A DNA stretch of 64,000 nucleotides from Buxus sempervirens (lineage: Eukaryota > Streptophyta > Magnoliopsida > Buxales > Buxaceae). Of the stretch, positions 48,574-60,916 are shown one piece after another. The notes beneath the pieces are model-generated. The model ran no database searches. It had not been told where the DNA came from and saw only the letters and a list, made by a program, of their open reading frames with translations. The stretch lies in the NCBI GenBank assembly GCA_947561395.2, contig OX387182.1:32171949-32235948 (forward strand), in the 5' to 3' direction. Within the stretch, counting starts at the first letter, position 1; every line of letters begins with the position of its first letter. A program made the position numbers and the translations under genes.

Positions 48574-51492
48574 ATGATAGCTCCCGTAACCAGATCAAGA
48601 GCTCGCGCCATGAATCCCATTGAGGCAGAAGCTGATGCTCCTCATCCAGATATAGCCCTGCTTCAGGAGCAGGTGGCAGGACTAGCCCGAATGCTAGAGA
48701 ACATACTGTCAATACAGGCCCAACAAGTGCAAGCCCAAAATCAAGCATCCGCTTCCAACCCAACACCTCTACCACAAATCAACATTCCACCTCCTGTTCA
48801 ACCTATTCCTGAACCCATCTATGAACCCACCCCTGTACCTATATTGATCAGGGATGAGACAGTGGAGTCAGACAAAGCTAAGGAAAAGGAAAGGATGAGG
48901 GAAGAAGTTGAAAGTAAGTTCATGCACAGACTGGAAATGATCCAAGACGAACTGAGGGAAGTAAAAGGGGTGAACAACTTTGGGGGCACCAACTTTGAGG
49001 ACTTATGCCTATACCCCAACGTTAACCTGCCAGCTAAGTTCAAGTGCCCAGACCTAGATAAATATGATGGCATTGGCTGCCCCATGAGTCATCTGAAGTT
49101 ATACTGTGGTGCCTTATGCCAGTTCGGTCGAGATGAAGGTGTTCTGATCCGGCTCTTCCAAAGGAGCTTAACTGGAACCGCCTTGAGATGGTTTGCCACT
49201 TTAGACCATGGAAAGATCAGAAGATGGAAGGACCTAGCAGATGCCTTCCTGGTTCAATACAAGTTCAATTCAGAAATCGTGCCAGACAGGTACGATATAA
49301 TGAGGATGAGTAAGGGAAGAGATGAATCCGTGAGACAGTATGCCAAGAGATGGAGGGAGACTGCCTCACAGGTCAGGCCACCTATGCTAGAACAGGAGAT
49401 GATTTCCACCTTCATCAGTACATTGGGTCAACCATTCTACAACCACCTGGTGGGTCAGACCACCACTAATTTTGCTGCCTTAGTTCAAGTGCCTGACCGA
49501 ATTGAGGACGAGATCAAGTCAGGTAAAATAATTGACCACTCTGCTATGGTCAATCAGCAAGACCCCAATCTAAAGAAAGGAAGTGGGTTTAAAAAGAATG
49601 GGAACAAGAAAGAGGGTGAAGTAAGCATGGTGCAACCACCATCAGGCCCTAATAAGCCCATACAAATCAACATACCTGCTCATTTTCCTACTCCATCTCC
49701 ATCTACCCAGGCCCCTATGAGGGTTAATATTCCAGCAGCACCTTCAGACCAAAAAAGGGTTTTTACTAAGGAGGAAAAGGATGCCTATTTTGCAGCAAGG
49801 AGAAATAGGGTTTTCACCCCTATTCCAATGACTTCTTCTCAGTTGCTGCCCACTTTATTGAAAGCAGGGTATATCACTTTAAGAGAACCTAATCCGAATG
49901 CATCCAAGGGGAGAAATTTTGACCCGTCCACCACTTGCGATTACCACATGGGTGCACCTGGGCACCCTACTAACAAGTGCTGGCCTTTGAAACATGCCAT
50001 TCAGGATTTACTGGACCAGAATACCCTGTCTTTCAATACAGGGGCTCCAAATCCTCCCAGAACAGACATTGGCCAAAACTCGTTGCCTCAACATCATGGG
50101 GCAGGCCCCTCTAATGTCATAGGGGTAATTTCCTCTAATAAAATAACCTTTGACCCATCTCAGTTAATTGCTCCTATAGGGACAACGGTCAAGGTTTATT
50201 TTGATAGAATAAATAAGGAAAAAGAAATAAATGTAATTTCAAAAGGAAATGAAAGTGCTGCTGAGAGCATTAGCTCCTTTCTGGACCGGGTCTCATCTCT
50301 CATGACCCAAATGAAGATAGCCAACCCGCCTTTGGTTATCAATTGTAGTCCATCCACCCATTTTTCACCCATTCAGTCGAAACCACCACTGGTCAGAAAT
50401 TGTGACCACCTTAATGCATCAGTCACTTCTGAAACCCCTCAACCAAAACAGGGTCCACCATTGGTTGTTGATATCCCTCTCACTCAAATTTCATTATCCA
50501 AGTCCAAACTTCCTCCCTTGGTGATAAATGTCCCTAAGCCTTCCTACTCTGAATCGGTTGTACCATGGAACTACAGTGAAGGCTACACCACTACATTTCC
50601 TGCAGCTAAGGCAGAAAGCAAGAAAGAAGTGAACCTCATGATGAGGTCAGAAAAATGTGTAGGGGTGGAAGAAAAACAAAAAGAGACAGAAAAAGAAAAG
50701 GAAGCAGAGAAGAATAAAGGAAAGGCCAAGGTAGGGGAAGATGCCCCTCAGGTAACTAATAGTGAGGCTGCTGACCTCATTAAAATCATGAAAAAGAGTG
50801 AGTTCAATGTTGTTGAGCAGTTGAACAAAGTCCCTGCCCAAATCTCAATTCTGGGATTATTGTTAAATTCTGAAAAACATAGGGACTCCTTGTTAAGGAT
50901 ACTTCAGGGGGCCCATGTGCCTAAAAACATTGAACTAGACCAACTAGGCCGGATGGTTGGGCAAATATTATCCCACAATGTCATAACTTTTTCTGAAACA
51001 GAGATCAGCCCAGCAGGGTACCATCATGTTGACCCCTTGCACATAGCTGTACTCAGTAAGGGTTGCATGATAGCCCGGGTCTTGATTGATAATGGGTCGG
51101 CTTTGAATGTCTACCCATTAATAACCTTTGTTAAGCTCGGTCTGGAGCAAAACAAAATCAAACAAAATGGAAGAATCATAAGAGCATTTGACAGCTCTAA
51201 AACACACTCCCTAGGGGAGGTTGAACTGTCGGTCACAATTGCACCGTATATTTTTAACATCACATTTGAAGTGATGGATATACCTGCAGCCTTCAACTTA
51301 CTCCTAGGAATGCCGTGGATTCATACAGCTAGGGCTATACCATCTACCCTCCACCAAAGAGTCAAATATATCAGAGGGCGAAAGGTGATTACTGTCCTGG
51401 CAGAAAATTTGGTTCCTCCCATGTGGTCCCCTGATGTACCCTACATAAACATGGAAATGACTGCTAACAAGATGGCATTTCACTCTTTTTAG
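48574..51492 (+). CDS. Gag-protease frame of Z2
   Basis: I choose the ATG at 48574 (MIAPVTRSRARAMNPIEAE), because upstream codons are minisatellite and A-rich spacer, and a splice-acceptor-like sequence lies just before it. In order: a coiled-coil/proline-rich N-terminus; a capsid-like Gag core (about 49000-49530, with LTGTALRWFATL and DESVRQYAKRWRE); a zinc-knuckle-like CDYHMGAPGHPTNKC (near 49939) typical of Tat elements; a long charged linker; and a retropepsin-type protease with LIDNGSALNVYP (near 51085) and LLLGMPWIH (near 51300). The frame is open throughout. Acts in particle assembly and polyprotein cleavage in the cytoplasm in live relatives. Confidence 0.92.
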   Translation: MIAPVTRSRARAMNPIEAEADAPHPDIALLQEQVAGLARMLENILSIQAQQVQAQNQASASNPTPLPQINIPPPVQPIPEPIYEPTPVPILIRDETVESDKAKEKERMREEVESKFMHRLEMIQDELREVKGVNNFGGTNFEDLCLYPNVNLPAKFKCPDLDKYDGIGCPMSHLKLYCGALCQFGRDEGVLIRLFQRSLTGTALRWFATLDHGKIRRWKDLADAFLVQYKFNSEIVPDRYDIMRMSKGRDESVRQYAKRWRETASQVRPPMLEQEMISTFISTLGQPFYNHLVGQTTTNFAALVQVPDRIEDEIKSGKIIDHSAMVNQQDPNLKKGSGFKKNGNKKEGEVSMVQPPSGPNKPIQINIPAHFPTPSPSTQAPMRVNIPAAPSDQKRVFTKEEKDAYFAARRNRVFTPIPMTSSQLLPTLLKAGYITLREPNPNASKGRNFDPSTTCDYHMGAPGHPTNKCWPLKHAIQDLLDQNTLSFNTGAPNPPRTDIGQNSLPQHHGAGPSNVIGVISSNKITFDPSQLIAPIGTTVKVYFDRINKEKEINVISKGNESAAESISSFLDRVSSLMTQMKIANPPLVINCSPSTHFSPIQSKPPLVRNCDHLNASVTSETPQPKQGPPLVVDIPLTQISLSKSKLPPLVINVPKPSYSESVVPWNYSEGYTTTFPAAKAESKKEVNLMMRSEKCVGVEEKQKETEKEKEAEKNKGKAKVGEDAPQVTNSEAADLIKIMKKSEFNVVEQLNKVPAQISILGLLLNSEKHRDSLLRILQGAHVPKNIELDQLGRMVGQILSHNVITFSETEISPAGYHHVDPLHIAVLSKGCMIARVLIDNGSALNVYPLITFVKLGLEQNKIKQNGRIIRAFDSSKTHSLGEVELSVTIAPYIFNITFEVMDIPAAFNLLLGMPWIHTARAIPSTLHQRVKYIRGRKVITVLAENLVPPMWSPDVPYINMEMTANKMAFHSF

Positions 51493-54022
51493 TTTGAAAC
51501 TGTTAATTTCATACCTGGGGGGTATCAGGAAAAAGAAGGAAAGTTGACCTGTGCTGAGAAAATGGTCAAGAATGTGCTGGAAAAGTACAATTTTCACCCT
51601 GGAAAAGGTCTGGGGGTTAACCTGCAAGGAAGGATAGAACCGGTAAAGGTTAAGAAGATGGTCCACAGAGCAGGATTGGGGTCCAGGCCAAGGAAATGGA
51701 GAAGACAGAAGGAGATAGAAGACATGAAATTCCCGCACATCAGGGAAACTTTTCCAAAGCTTTCTCACATGATTCAGCTATCCCCTCCTAAGGATCAGTC
51801 CAAACCCCCATACTATAACATAAACCCATTCCAGAAACCCAAGTCCTCAACCGTGCAACCATATGTTCCACTTCCAACTCTACAAGCACTGGGTGGGCCT
51901 GGGCCACAGGCAGAACAGGAGCAGGATTTTTCTGAGGACGTGGGAGCCTTTTTTGCCATGACAGAAGGCAACCAAGAAGAAGTAGCAGAGGAGCTACCTT
52001 TTATTGATTGGGCTGCAGTAGAAGTTCCATCCGGAACTAGCCTTACAAAAGAAGCAGGCGATACGACTCACCCAGTATTGGTGATTTCAGATGCAGACCC
52101 TGAGCTTGAGGAGAAGGCTTGTATCCCTGCCCCAGATTCTTTTATTTTGAACAATTGGGAGGAAACTCCCCTTACTTTTGAAGCCACGTTTGTTTGGCAA
52201 ACAGACATGGCTTCCAAAAAAAACTCCATTAGTGGAATGCCCTTTTCCTGAAGGTTTTAATGAACCTTCGTCTTCAGGGAAAGATTTTGTAGAAGGCTCT
52301 CAAAAAACATAAAAAGATTTTTCAATTTTTTATAGAAAAGATAAAATTTTCAAAAATGTCCAAACCACTTATGAACCATATAAGCAAACGGAATTGGATC
52401 AGGATGAGTATGACTTCGACCTCGAGCTCGACTTTGACCTAATGGGGGTTGAAGAAGAGACCGAGGACGAAGAAAACAACCCTCCAAAAGAAATCACATC
52501 AATTGGAGCGTCATGAAAAGGGGGTCCAACCCAATATTGAAGAGACCATATCAATAAACCTAGGGACCGAAGATGACCCAAAAATAGTGAAGATTGGGGT
52601 ATGCCTATCTGAGGTACAACGGGATGAAATGATACGATTTTTGGCTGATTATGAAGATGTATTTGCATGGTCGTATCGGGATATGCCGGGGTTAGACAAG
52701 GACATGGTTGTGCATAGGCTACCAATTCTACCAGATGTCAAGCCAGTTAAGTAGAAACTGAGAAGGTTAAAACCGGAATGGACATTGAAGGTCAAAGATG
52801 AAGTGGTTAAGCAATTCCAAGCTGGATTCTTGGCAGTCTCCACTTACCCTGAATGGCTTGCAAATATTGTGCCAGTACCAAAAAGGGATGGAAATGTCAG
52901 AATGTGTGTAGACTACAGAGACTTGAATAAGGCAAGCCCCAAAGGATGATTTTCCACTTCCACACATCGACATATTGGTGGACAACACTACTGTACATAG
53001 CCTGTTCTCATTCATGGACGGGTTTTCTGGGTACAATCAAATTAAAATGGCTAAGGAGGATCAAGAAAAAACAGTCTTCATCACACCTTGGGGTACCTTC
53101 CACTACACTGTCATGCCATTTGGGCTTAAAAACGCCAGGGTAACCTACCAGCGGGCCATGACAGCCTTATTCCATGATATGATCCATAAGGAGATGGAGG
53201 TCTATGTGGATGATATGATAGCCAAATCATGTGAAGAAGAAGACCATTTAATCAACTTGAAGAAGGTGTTTGACCGGCTCAGGAAATACTGTCTAAGGCT
53301 TAACCCTACGAAATGTGTCTTCGGGGCTACATCAGGAAAATTATTGGGCTTTATAGTAAGCAGAAAGGGAATTGAGATCGACCCAACTAAAGCTAAAGCA
53401 ATCATTAAAATTCCATCACCTAGAACGGAGAAGGAAGTTCGTGGTTTTCTTGGAAGGATTCAGTACATAAGCCGGTTCATAGCACAGCTCACCGCCATCT
53501 ATGAACCAATTTTTAAGCTTCTAAGAAAGAATAACCCGACAGTCTGGAATGACGATTGCCAAGAAGCCTTTGACACAATAAAGGAATATTTATTGAACCC
53601 ACCTGTGCTAGTGCTACCAACTCCAGGAAGACCATTAATTTTATACTTGTCAGTTTTGGAGACGTCAATGGGGTGTGTCTTGGGACAGCATGACAATACA
53701 GGTAGAAAGGAAAGGGCGATTTACTACCTAAGCAAGAAATTTACAGAATATGAAGCAAAGTATTCCCCTTTGGAAAAGACTTGTTGTGCTTTAGTATGGA
53801 CAACTCAGAGACTGAGGCATTATTTCCTTAGTTATTCCACCTTATTGATATCCCGAATGGATCCTTTGAAGTATTTATTTGAGAAACCAGCTTTAACTGG
53901 CAGAACAGCAAAGTGGCAGTTGTTACTCTCTGAATTTGACCTCACCTATATCACGCAGAAAGCCATTAAGGGTCAAGCCATTGCTGATCACTTAGCTGCA
54001 CACCCTTTACCAGAATACCAAC

Positions 54023-55228
54023 TGTAAGTGTGAAAACTCACACTCCTTATATGGCAAATGTTTGACAAAGTATATCCCCTAATAATCTTCAAGATGTGCA
54101 GAATCAAAATATAAATTCTATGAATTTTGTAAAGAGGAAAGTGAGGCTGCCACACAGCTACCACGCCGCTGGTAGCTCAAGGAAATCTAAAAGAAGAACA
54201 TTTCGTAAAGGCACTTGCAATGAAGAACGCTGCTGCCACTCCGCTGGCAGCGCATAAGTGAAAGAGCACTTTGAAAGTAAAGCACGCGTACCAGCTTCGT
54301 AAGGCGACGCCGACACGCCGCTGGCAGCGCAGAGCAAGACTGAAGATCTACAAATCAACTGTGCACATGCCGCGTTCCCTCCCGCTAGCAGTGCGCTGGC
54401 AGCGCGCCCTTAACTGGGTCTTTTGGATTTAAGCGGGATATGAGTTCGCTTCCAGCCGTCTACCCCGATCGCGCCACGACGCCACCAGCGCTCGACGCGA
54501 TCTGAGATTTCTTCTTTAAATAGACGAGCTGTATTCTTTTTGAAGTGACTTTTTTCTTTTGATTAATCTGTTTTGGATCTTGAGGTGTTCGAGATTCATT
54601 CAATTGATCTTTAGAGAGTCGGTGATCGAGTGAGGGGGAGATCTGAGAGAGATCACCTGGAATTGAAGTTAGAGGATTCTTCTTCGGTTCGGAACTTCAC
54701 TTGATCGTGAGATCTCCTGGATTGGTGATCGACTTTGTTTGATGCATAGGTGGATTCCTATTGCATTGGATCATCTCAGTGGACTCTGAGGTGATTGTCA
54801 TGATCTGGATTGATCGTGAATTGCAGCTTGTGGATTCAAGCTGTGTTGTAGTTCGTGGATTCGAACTGTGGATCTGGATTGATCGTCTCTTGCAGCTTGT
54901 GGCTGTGTTGCAGTTCGTGGATTCGAGCTGTGGATCTGGATAGATCGAAATTTGCAGCCTGTGGATTCAGGTTGTGCTACAGTTCGTGGATTCGAGCTGT
55001 GGATTGCTGTTGAGTGAGTTCAATTGTAAAGGTTAAGTGTGTTTCCCTTTGTAATTGACTTTCATTCAATAGTGGAGTTTCTAAGGGTTAGTCGCCTCAT
55101 ATAGACTCGAGGTTTTTCCTGGATCTGGATTCAGGTTTCCTCGTATAATCTCTGTGTGTTGTTTCCGCATTGTTAAGTTTTCAATTGTTGTAGATCGTGG
55201 ACCTTTAGAGTAGTCCTCTACTCTTTCA
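54023..55228 (+). mobile_element. Solo LTR V, inserted in Z2 pol
   Basis: 1206 bp, TGTAAGTGTGAAAAC..CTACTCTTTCA, exact duplication CCAAC (54018-54022, 55229-55233). It carries a hairpin array (54157-54403), TATA-like TTTAAATAGA (near 54516) and repeated TTCGTGGATTCGAGCTGTGG words (about 54825-55005). Short LTR with no coding frame; Ty1/copia-like by size, lineage not assigned. Confidence 0.92.
54157..54403. repeat. V U3 hairpin array
   Basis: Four units centred near 54166, 54241, 54318 and 54393 (75-77 bp apart): GCTACCA/TGGTAGC, GCTGCCA/TGGCAGC, GCCGACA/TGGCAGC, GCTAGCA/TGGCAGC, each around a conserved 6-bp spacer of CGCCGC type. The first two stems are perfect and differ by a compensated A:T to G:C change. 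Confidence 0.92.
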
Positions 55229-57028
55229 CCAACCCTTAAGGACTAACTTTCCTGATGAAGCAATCATGTTTACTGAAGAAGAAGAGGTGAAAGCTCATGG
55301 CAAATGTTCTTTGATGGGGCCGCCAATATGAATGGAAATGGAATAGGGGCTGTTTTGAACAAGCCAGATGGGGCACACATCCCAATCGCAGTGAAGTTAA
55401 GGTTCCAATGCACAAACAATATAGCAGAGTATGAAGCATGCATAATTGGGTTGCAAGCTGCCTTAGACCATGAAGTGGAGGAACTTGACGTATATGGAGA
55501 TTCGAGTCTTATCATCTTCCAAACAACTGGTGAATGGAAAACCAAGGATCACAAGCTGATCCCCTATCACCAGTATTTGGAAGAAATAAGCACCAAATTC
55601 ACTCGAATTTCCTTCAATTATATGCCAAGGGCCAAAAATCAGTTTGCGGATGCTTTAGCAACGTTGGCTTCAATGGTTAGTATGCCAGAAGGTGTTGATA
55701 TTAGACCACTGGAAATTGAAGTCAGAGATGAACCAGCTTATTGCCTTGTTCTAGAAGAAACCCCAGAAGAAGAAGTACCATGGTTTAAAGATATTAAGAA
55801 CTTCCTAAATGATCAGAGTCTGCCAGAAAATGTCACTTCTACAGAGAAAAGAACAATACAGAGGTTGGCAGGACAGTTCTTACTAAGTGATAGGCAGTTG
55901 TACAAAAGATCATACAATGATATACTACTTAGATGTATTGCCAAGATCGAGTCAGAAAGGTTAGTTGAAACTGTACATGGAGGAGTGTGTGGACCCCATA
56001 TGAACGGGCACATGCTTACCAAGAAGATTTTGCGATTGGGATATTACTGGTCGACAATGGAGCACGATTGCTATATACATGTCAAAAGGTGTCATTTATG
56101 CCAAGTGTATGCTGATAACAAGAATGCACCCCCAAGTGAATTGCACAACATGACATCTCCATGGCCCTTCTCCATGTGGGGTATAGATGTCATTGGAATG
56201 ATCTCTCCAAAGGCATCAAATGGACACAGGTTTATACTTGTAGCAATTGACTACTTCACCAAGTGGGTAGAGGCAGCTTCTTATGCAAACATTACAAGTA
56301 GCCACGTTCTAAAATTCTTGAAGCACAATATCATTTGTCGCTACGGTTTTCCAAATGCCATAGTATCAGACAATGCTTCAAACCTTAAGAACAAGGACAT
56401 GAGAAAGATGTGTGAACAATTTCACATCACCCACCACAAGTCAGCTCCGTATAGACCAAAGATGAATGGGGCAGTAGAAGCAGCTAATAAGAATATAAAG
56501 AAGATCATTTAGAAGATGGTAGTGAGTTTCAAAGATTGGCATGAAATGCTGCCACTTGCTTTACATGCTTACAGAACCTCGATTCGGACTTCTACAGGGG
56601 CAACCCCATATTCTTTAGTATATGGAATGGAAGCGGTCTTACCAGTGGAAGTAGAAATACCTTCATTAAGAGTGCTAATGGAAGCTAAATTAGAAGAAGC
56701 TGAATGGATACAGTCAAGACATGATCAACTCAATCTAATAGAAGAAAAGCGTTTGAGGGCGCTTTGTCATGGCCAATTGTATCAGAAGAGAATGGCCAAG
56801 GCTTACAATAAGAAGGTGAATCCCAGAACTTTCCAAGAAGGAAATTTAGTATTGAAGAAAATTTTACCCTTTTTGGAAGACCCTCGTTGAAAATTCAAAC
56901 CAAATTGGGAAGGGCCTTATGTTGTCAAGAAGGTACTATCAGGGGGTGCTCTCATCTTAACAGAAATGGATGGGAAGGATTTTCCTGAGCCAATTAACTC
57001 TGATGCAGTAAAGAGATATTTTCCTTGA

Positions 57029-59101
57029 ATGAATATTACTAAGAAATGATCTGAGGCCATTTTTCTATATTTCCCAAAATTTTCATCCCTAGTCAAGCCA
57101 ATTTGAGCCTGTTCGTCTTCTTTGATAAACCTAAATCAGACTTACAATCTTATACTGGGGCAAGGCCAATAGGGGCAAAGCCAATAGGGGCAAGGCCAAT
57201 AAGGGCAAAGCCAATAGGGGCAGAAGAAAAAAAAAAGAAAAAACAATAGGGGCAAATGAAAGCCAAATACAAAAGAAGGGGAATGGGATTGAACTCATCA
57301 TGACTGTAAGTCCGGTTGACCCATTTTCACACTTAGAAAATTTTGAGCCTTTAATACCTGTTCTTTCATAAACCAAGCTTAGCCTTTGTTTCATCCTATT
57401 CTTAAGCCCTCGGTGATTTTAGTATATTCATTCAACTTTCAGAGTAAGATTGGTGATGACGGAATGCAAAAGCCGGCCCTAGTGAAAACCGTAATTGGCA
57501 CTAAGGGCAATAGGGGCAAAAGAAAAAATAAAAAAAAAATCAAAGGGTTGAGTTGATCATGTGGTCCAAATTTAATCAGCATGAGTACTGGAAACTAAGC
57601 AGATTAGCAGGGTCAGTCATGAAGAAAAAGCCATTAGGGGATGATTCTAAAGGCCACGGGGTAGACAGATTTGGTCTCTCCCTATTGCTTGGACTACCCT
57701 TTTCATTATTCAACCTGATTTTAATTCCTTTGATTATATGTGATTAAGTGTTTTGGATCAGCTTTCAAAAAAAAAAAACTATACTTTGGCCTATGATGAG
57801 AATCTATATTTTTTCATAAAACATTGGTTTTGCAAGCATTAGAGAATTCTGAGGCTACTAGTATAAAACCTATTTTTGTATTTGCATTCTTTTATTAAGG
57901 TTTCTTTTTGCAAAGGTAAAAAAAAAGAGAGAGAGAGAGAGAGAGAAAAAAAAAAAGGAAAAAAGAGGATCATCTCTGCTGAGGGGCAAATACTTCTTCA
58001 AGTAATCAAAACCGGGGCATGCTCAACGTCTTTCCCTCTGGGTTTTCATTGGAATGAATTACAACATCTGGAAGAAGCAGTCAAGCCATAGTCCTTGGAT
58101 TTAAAAAAATAAAAAAAAAGAGGAAGCTTTGAAGTAGTTGCACGTTTTCTCCGTTAAACAAGGGTTCCCAATTCTTCAATCATGAAGAAGGATTTTACTG
58201 GGGCAGCAAGAAGGCATGAAAGACAGATCATGGGTTGTAAAGGCATGAGGTTAGATCAACAGATTATGATCCATCAATCAAGATAAGGGCATTCACTTGG
58301 GCAATTAAAAAGCATGAAGACATGTTATGGGCAGTAAGGGCACATACATCGTTATTGAGAGAGCAAGAAGATAAAGAAGCAAAAGCAAGTTGCAAAATAT
58401 TCAAGCACAGGTTCGGGAATCAAATGGCACCCAGGTATATCAAATAAGAAAATCAATCAGGAAAATTCAAAAAGTGAAAAACATCAAAATCAATTGAGTT
58501 TGCAGTGGTCAATTTTAAATCCACATTCTTTTCAAAATTTGCTTGTCTCAGATTTCTTTTCATATCCACGAGAGCTCCAAGAAATCTGAGATAAGGAAGA
58601 GACGCCACCCCATCAGACTTCAAGCAGGGGTTTCATTGGCTATCTTCGAATCCATGTTTTTATCATTTCTTTGTTTGATCAAAGCAAGTTCAATTAATGA
58701 GATGTTTTTCAAATGTGTAATTTTGAGTTGTGTCTGTTCTTTACTGTTCATTGTGCTACAACTGCAGGCCACCCAGAAAAATTGTCTTTTTCATCATTTT
58801 CTCCACACTTTTCAGGAGATTAATGTTTAGATTAGTTGTAAGTTGCAAGGATTGCCACCTTACCCACTTTTGTTTTAAAATTTGTCTCAAATCTCACTTC
58901 ATAGCCACGAGTGCTCAGTGAGACTAGAGAGGAGGATTTGGCCCTTAAGCTTAGGGACTTTTCAGCAAATCTTCCACACAAATTCTTTTTCCAAAATCAT
59001 CCTTTTAATCCTTGCAAATTGCAATTAGCTGGAAAAATCTCAAAAAAGTGCAATTGGTGGGTCTTTTTGCTCTCTGCTCGTAATTGGTTCCAATTACCAG
59101 C
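57029..59101 (+). other. 3' spacer of Z2
   Basis: Non-coding. It matches Z1 9147-9990 on the left and Z1 about 16590-16913 on the right. Between them it has no antisense genes and no TACGGGC array; about 57920-58500 is simple-sequence and A/G-rich, including an (AG)n run near 57930. Contains the minisatellite 57155-57222. Confidence 0.8.
57155..57222 (+). repeat. AAGGCCAATAGGGGCA minisatellite
   Basis: About four tandem copies of a roughly 16-18-bp unit (GGCAAGGCCAATAGGGGC type) just after integrase. Tat elements are known to breed tandem repeats in their 3' untranslated regions. Confidence 0.85.
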
Positions 59102-59115
59102 AAAGAGGGGGCAGC
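59102..59115 (+). promoter_or_regulatory. Polypurine tract of Z2
   Basis: AAAGAGGGGGCAGC immediately before TGTAGACACC, the 3' LTR start; the same as in Z1. Confidence 0.88.
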
Positions 59116-60916
59116 TGTAGACACCCCAAATTGCACTACATAATGAGAAAATAATTGAAAATATTAATTGGGATTTAAAACAGGTCAAAAAAATGTAAAA
59201 TCTAGCCAAGCTAGTCATGACCGTATTTTGTTTATGGTCTGATCATACCTGCAGTTGATATACGGTCACAGCGTGTCCATATTAATAATACAGGCAGGGT
59301 GCGACCGTAATATATATACGGGCACGGGGGTTTTGTGCGAATTTTATCTTTGCTCGATTTTTGAGCCTTATCTACATCCAAACATCTCTATGGATAAGCG
59401 AATTTATTTATTTATTTATTCGAAATATCCTTGTTGGCCAAGGATGGGCATGATCTTGTGTTTAACTCAAACTGAAACTCTATCTTGCCAAACCTCGGAC
59501 CAACCATACCCCTGTGTTTGCCTATAAATAGAGGGCCTTTCCTCAAGCAAAAGACCACAAAAATTTGAAGTCCAAGGAGCACCAAGAGAAGAGAGGAATC
59601 CCTGCTTACTCAATCCAGGTAAGTCCCTTTTCCCTTTTATTTTCTGTCTTCAATTCTAGAAGTAATAGGATTTTCTCCTTTCTTATAGAATAAGGCCATA
59701 TTTTGTACTAGTATTCCTAAACTTGTCTCTAAGTACCTCAAGAGTCTCTCTAGCCCTAAAACGTGAAGAGAGAGCTAGGGGAAAAGAGAACAGGTGGGTC
59801 CCTAGAATAGAACCCCATATCTGTTTTTCTCCTTTTTTCTAGAATAAAGCCTTTGATTGTGTTTGTATACCCAAACAAATCTCCAAGTACCTCAAGAATC
59901 CTCTCTAGCCGTAAAACGTGAAGAGAGAGCTAGGGGAAAAGAGAACAAGTGGATCCGTAGGGTAGACCCCCATGTGCTCTAATCTGTGAGATGTGGCTGC
60001 TTTGAATATCTTGATCATGTTTTAATGGTTTTTATGATGAATCTGAATGAATCCTATGAGTTCATGAGGTTCATAGCATGAGATCCCCTCTTTTTGCTAA
60101 AATTTGGATTTTCACCATTTTTGCACCTACAGCACTGTTTTCATGATTTTTGCGGTTTTAGGTTAAGATCTTGGATTTATCATGATCAATATGATAGATC
60201 TGGATCTAGAAGCCTAAAAATAACTTCTAGGGTTTCATGATGTGGTTTTTAAATCGTTTTTTCATTATTGAGAGAAGACCTTACGGTCTAAGTTCTCCCC
60301 TTTTGATGTTCTTCATCAACCTGGGTATTTTTGGTTTTGATTTTCAGATTTAATGTGAAATTTGGGCTTTAACTATGTCTTAGACTATTCAAGTTCAATT
60401 TTGAAATATTTTATAAAAATCATATTTTTCTATATTTCTAGAATTTGACTTGAAGCAAGATTTTGGATTTTTCACTTTAAATTGATTTTATTTGATTTTA
60501 TCTCAATTTTATTTTGATCATGAAACCCTAGGAATGGTATGATCATATTTGAAAGTTCTGGATCAATCAGACTATTCATATGAAAAAACCATACAATTTT
60601 GTCTTTTTATGTGATTTTTCATGATTTGTATAACAAGCTTTTTTCCTTTATTTTAACATGAACAATACCTGGCAACCACCTTGTGTGGATGAATAGGGGT
60701 GCCTAACACCTTCCCCTGTTCATAACCTAATCCCCTACCCATCTCTGGTTGTTTTTTTAGGAGGGTTATTTTTACCCTAAAATTGCCTTTTGAGCTTATT
60801 TAATATTTTGGTGTCCATTCACACCTAAATTGAATGGTCGCGACTCTTTGTTTTATTGAATCCCGCGTGATGATAGAGGAAGTCATTGGATTCTTGATTT
60901 TTTCCCATGTCTCACA
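59116..60916 (+). repeat. 3' LTR of Z2
   Basis: 1801 bp, TGTAGACACCCC..TCTCACA. The U3 palindrome array (59205-59323) has left arms at 59233, 59261, 59289 and 59317, exactly 28 bp apart. The TATA box is near 59523 (CCTATAAATAGAGGG). The right flank is X9 sequence. Confidence 0.95.

Larger units (their letters stand above)
51493..57028 (+). pseudogene. Z2 pol: RT, RNase H, archaeal RNase H, integrase
   Basis: A linker with a G-patch-like stretch (GKGLGVNLQGRIEP near 51605) is followed by reverse transcriptase (about 52560-53580, YVDDM near 53199), RNase H (to about 54015), V solo LTR, archaeal-type RNase H (MFFDGAA at 55304) and integrase (HVKRCHLC near 56080, WGIDVIG near 56175, SDNASNLKN near 56365, glutamate helix near 56465), ending RYFP at 57028. 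Ogre-group elements are known to use splicing between pro and pol. Broken, with a handful of breaks. Confidence 0.93.
39963..60916 (+). mobile_element. Tat/Ogre-type Ty3 LTR retrotransposon, copy Z2
   Basis: 5' LTR 39963-45987 (with X8 inside), PBS 45990-46007, leader to 48573, gag-pro 48574-51492, pol to 57028 (with V inside), 3' spacer, polypurine tract and 3' LTR 59116-60916. The LTRs are clearly a pair at head and tail and differ by a few percent by eye, so it is younger than Z1. gag-pro looks open; pol has a handful of breaks. It has no antisense genes. The flanks show no matching target duplication and the 5' LTR lacks a short stretch at its start, so the left junction looks rearranged. 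Confidence 0.94.
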
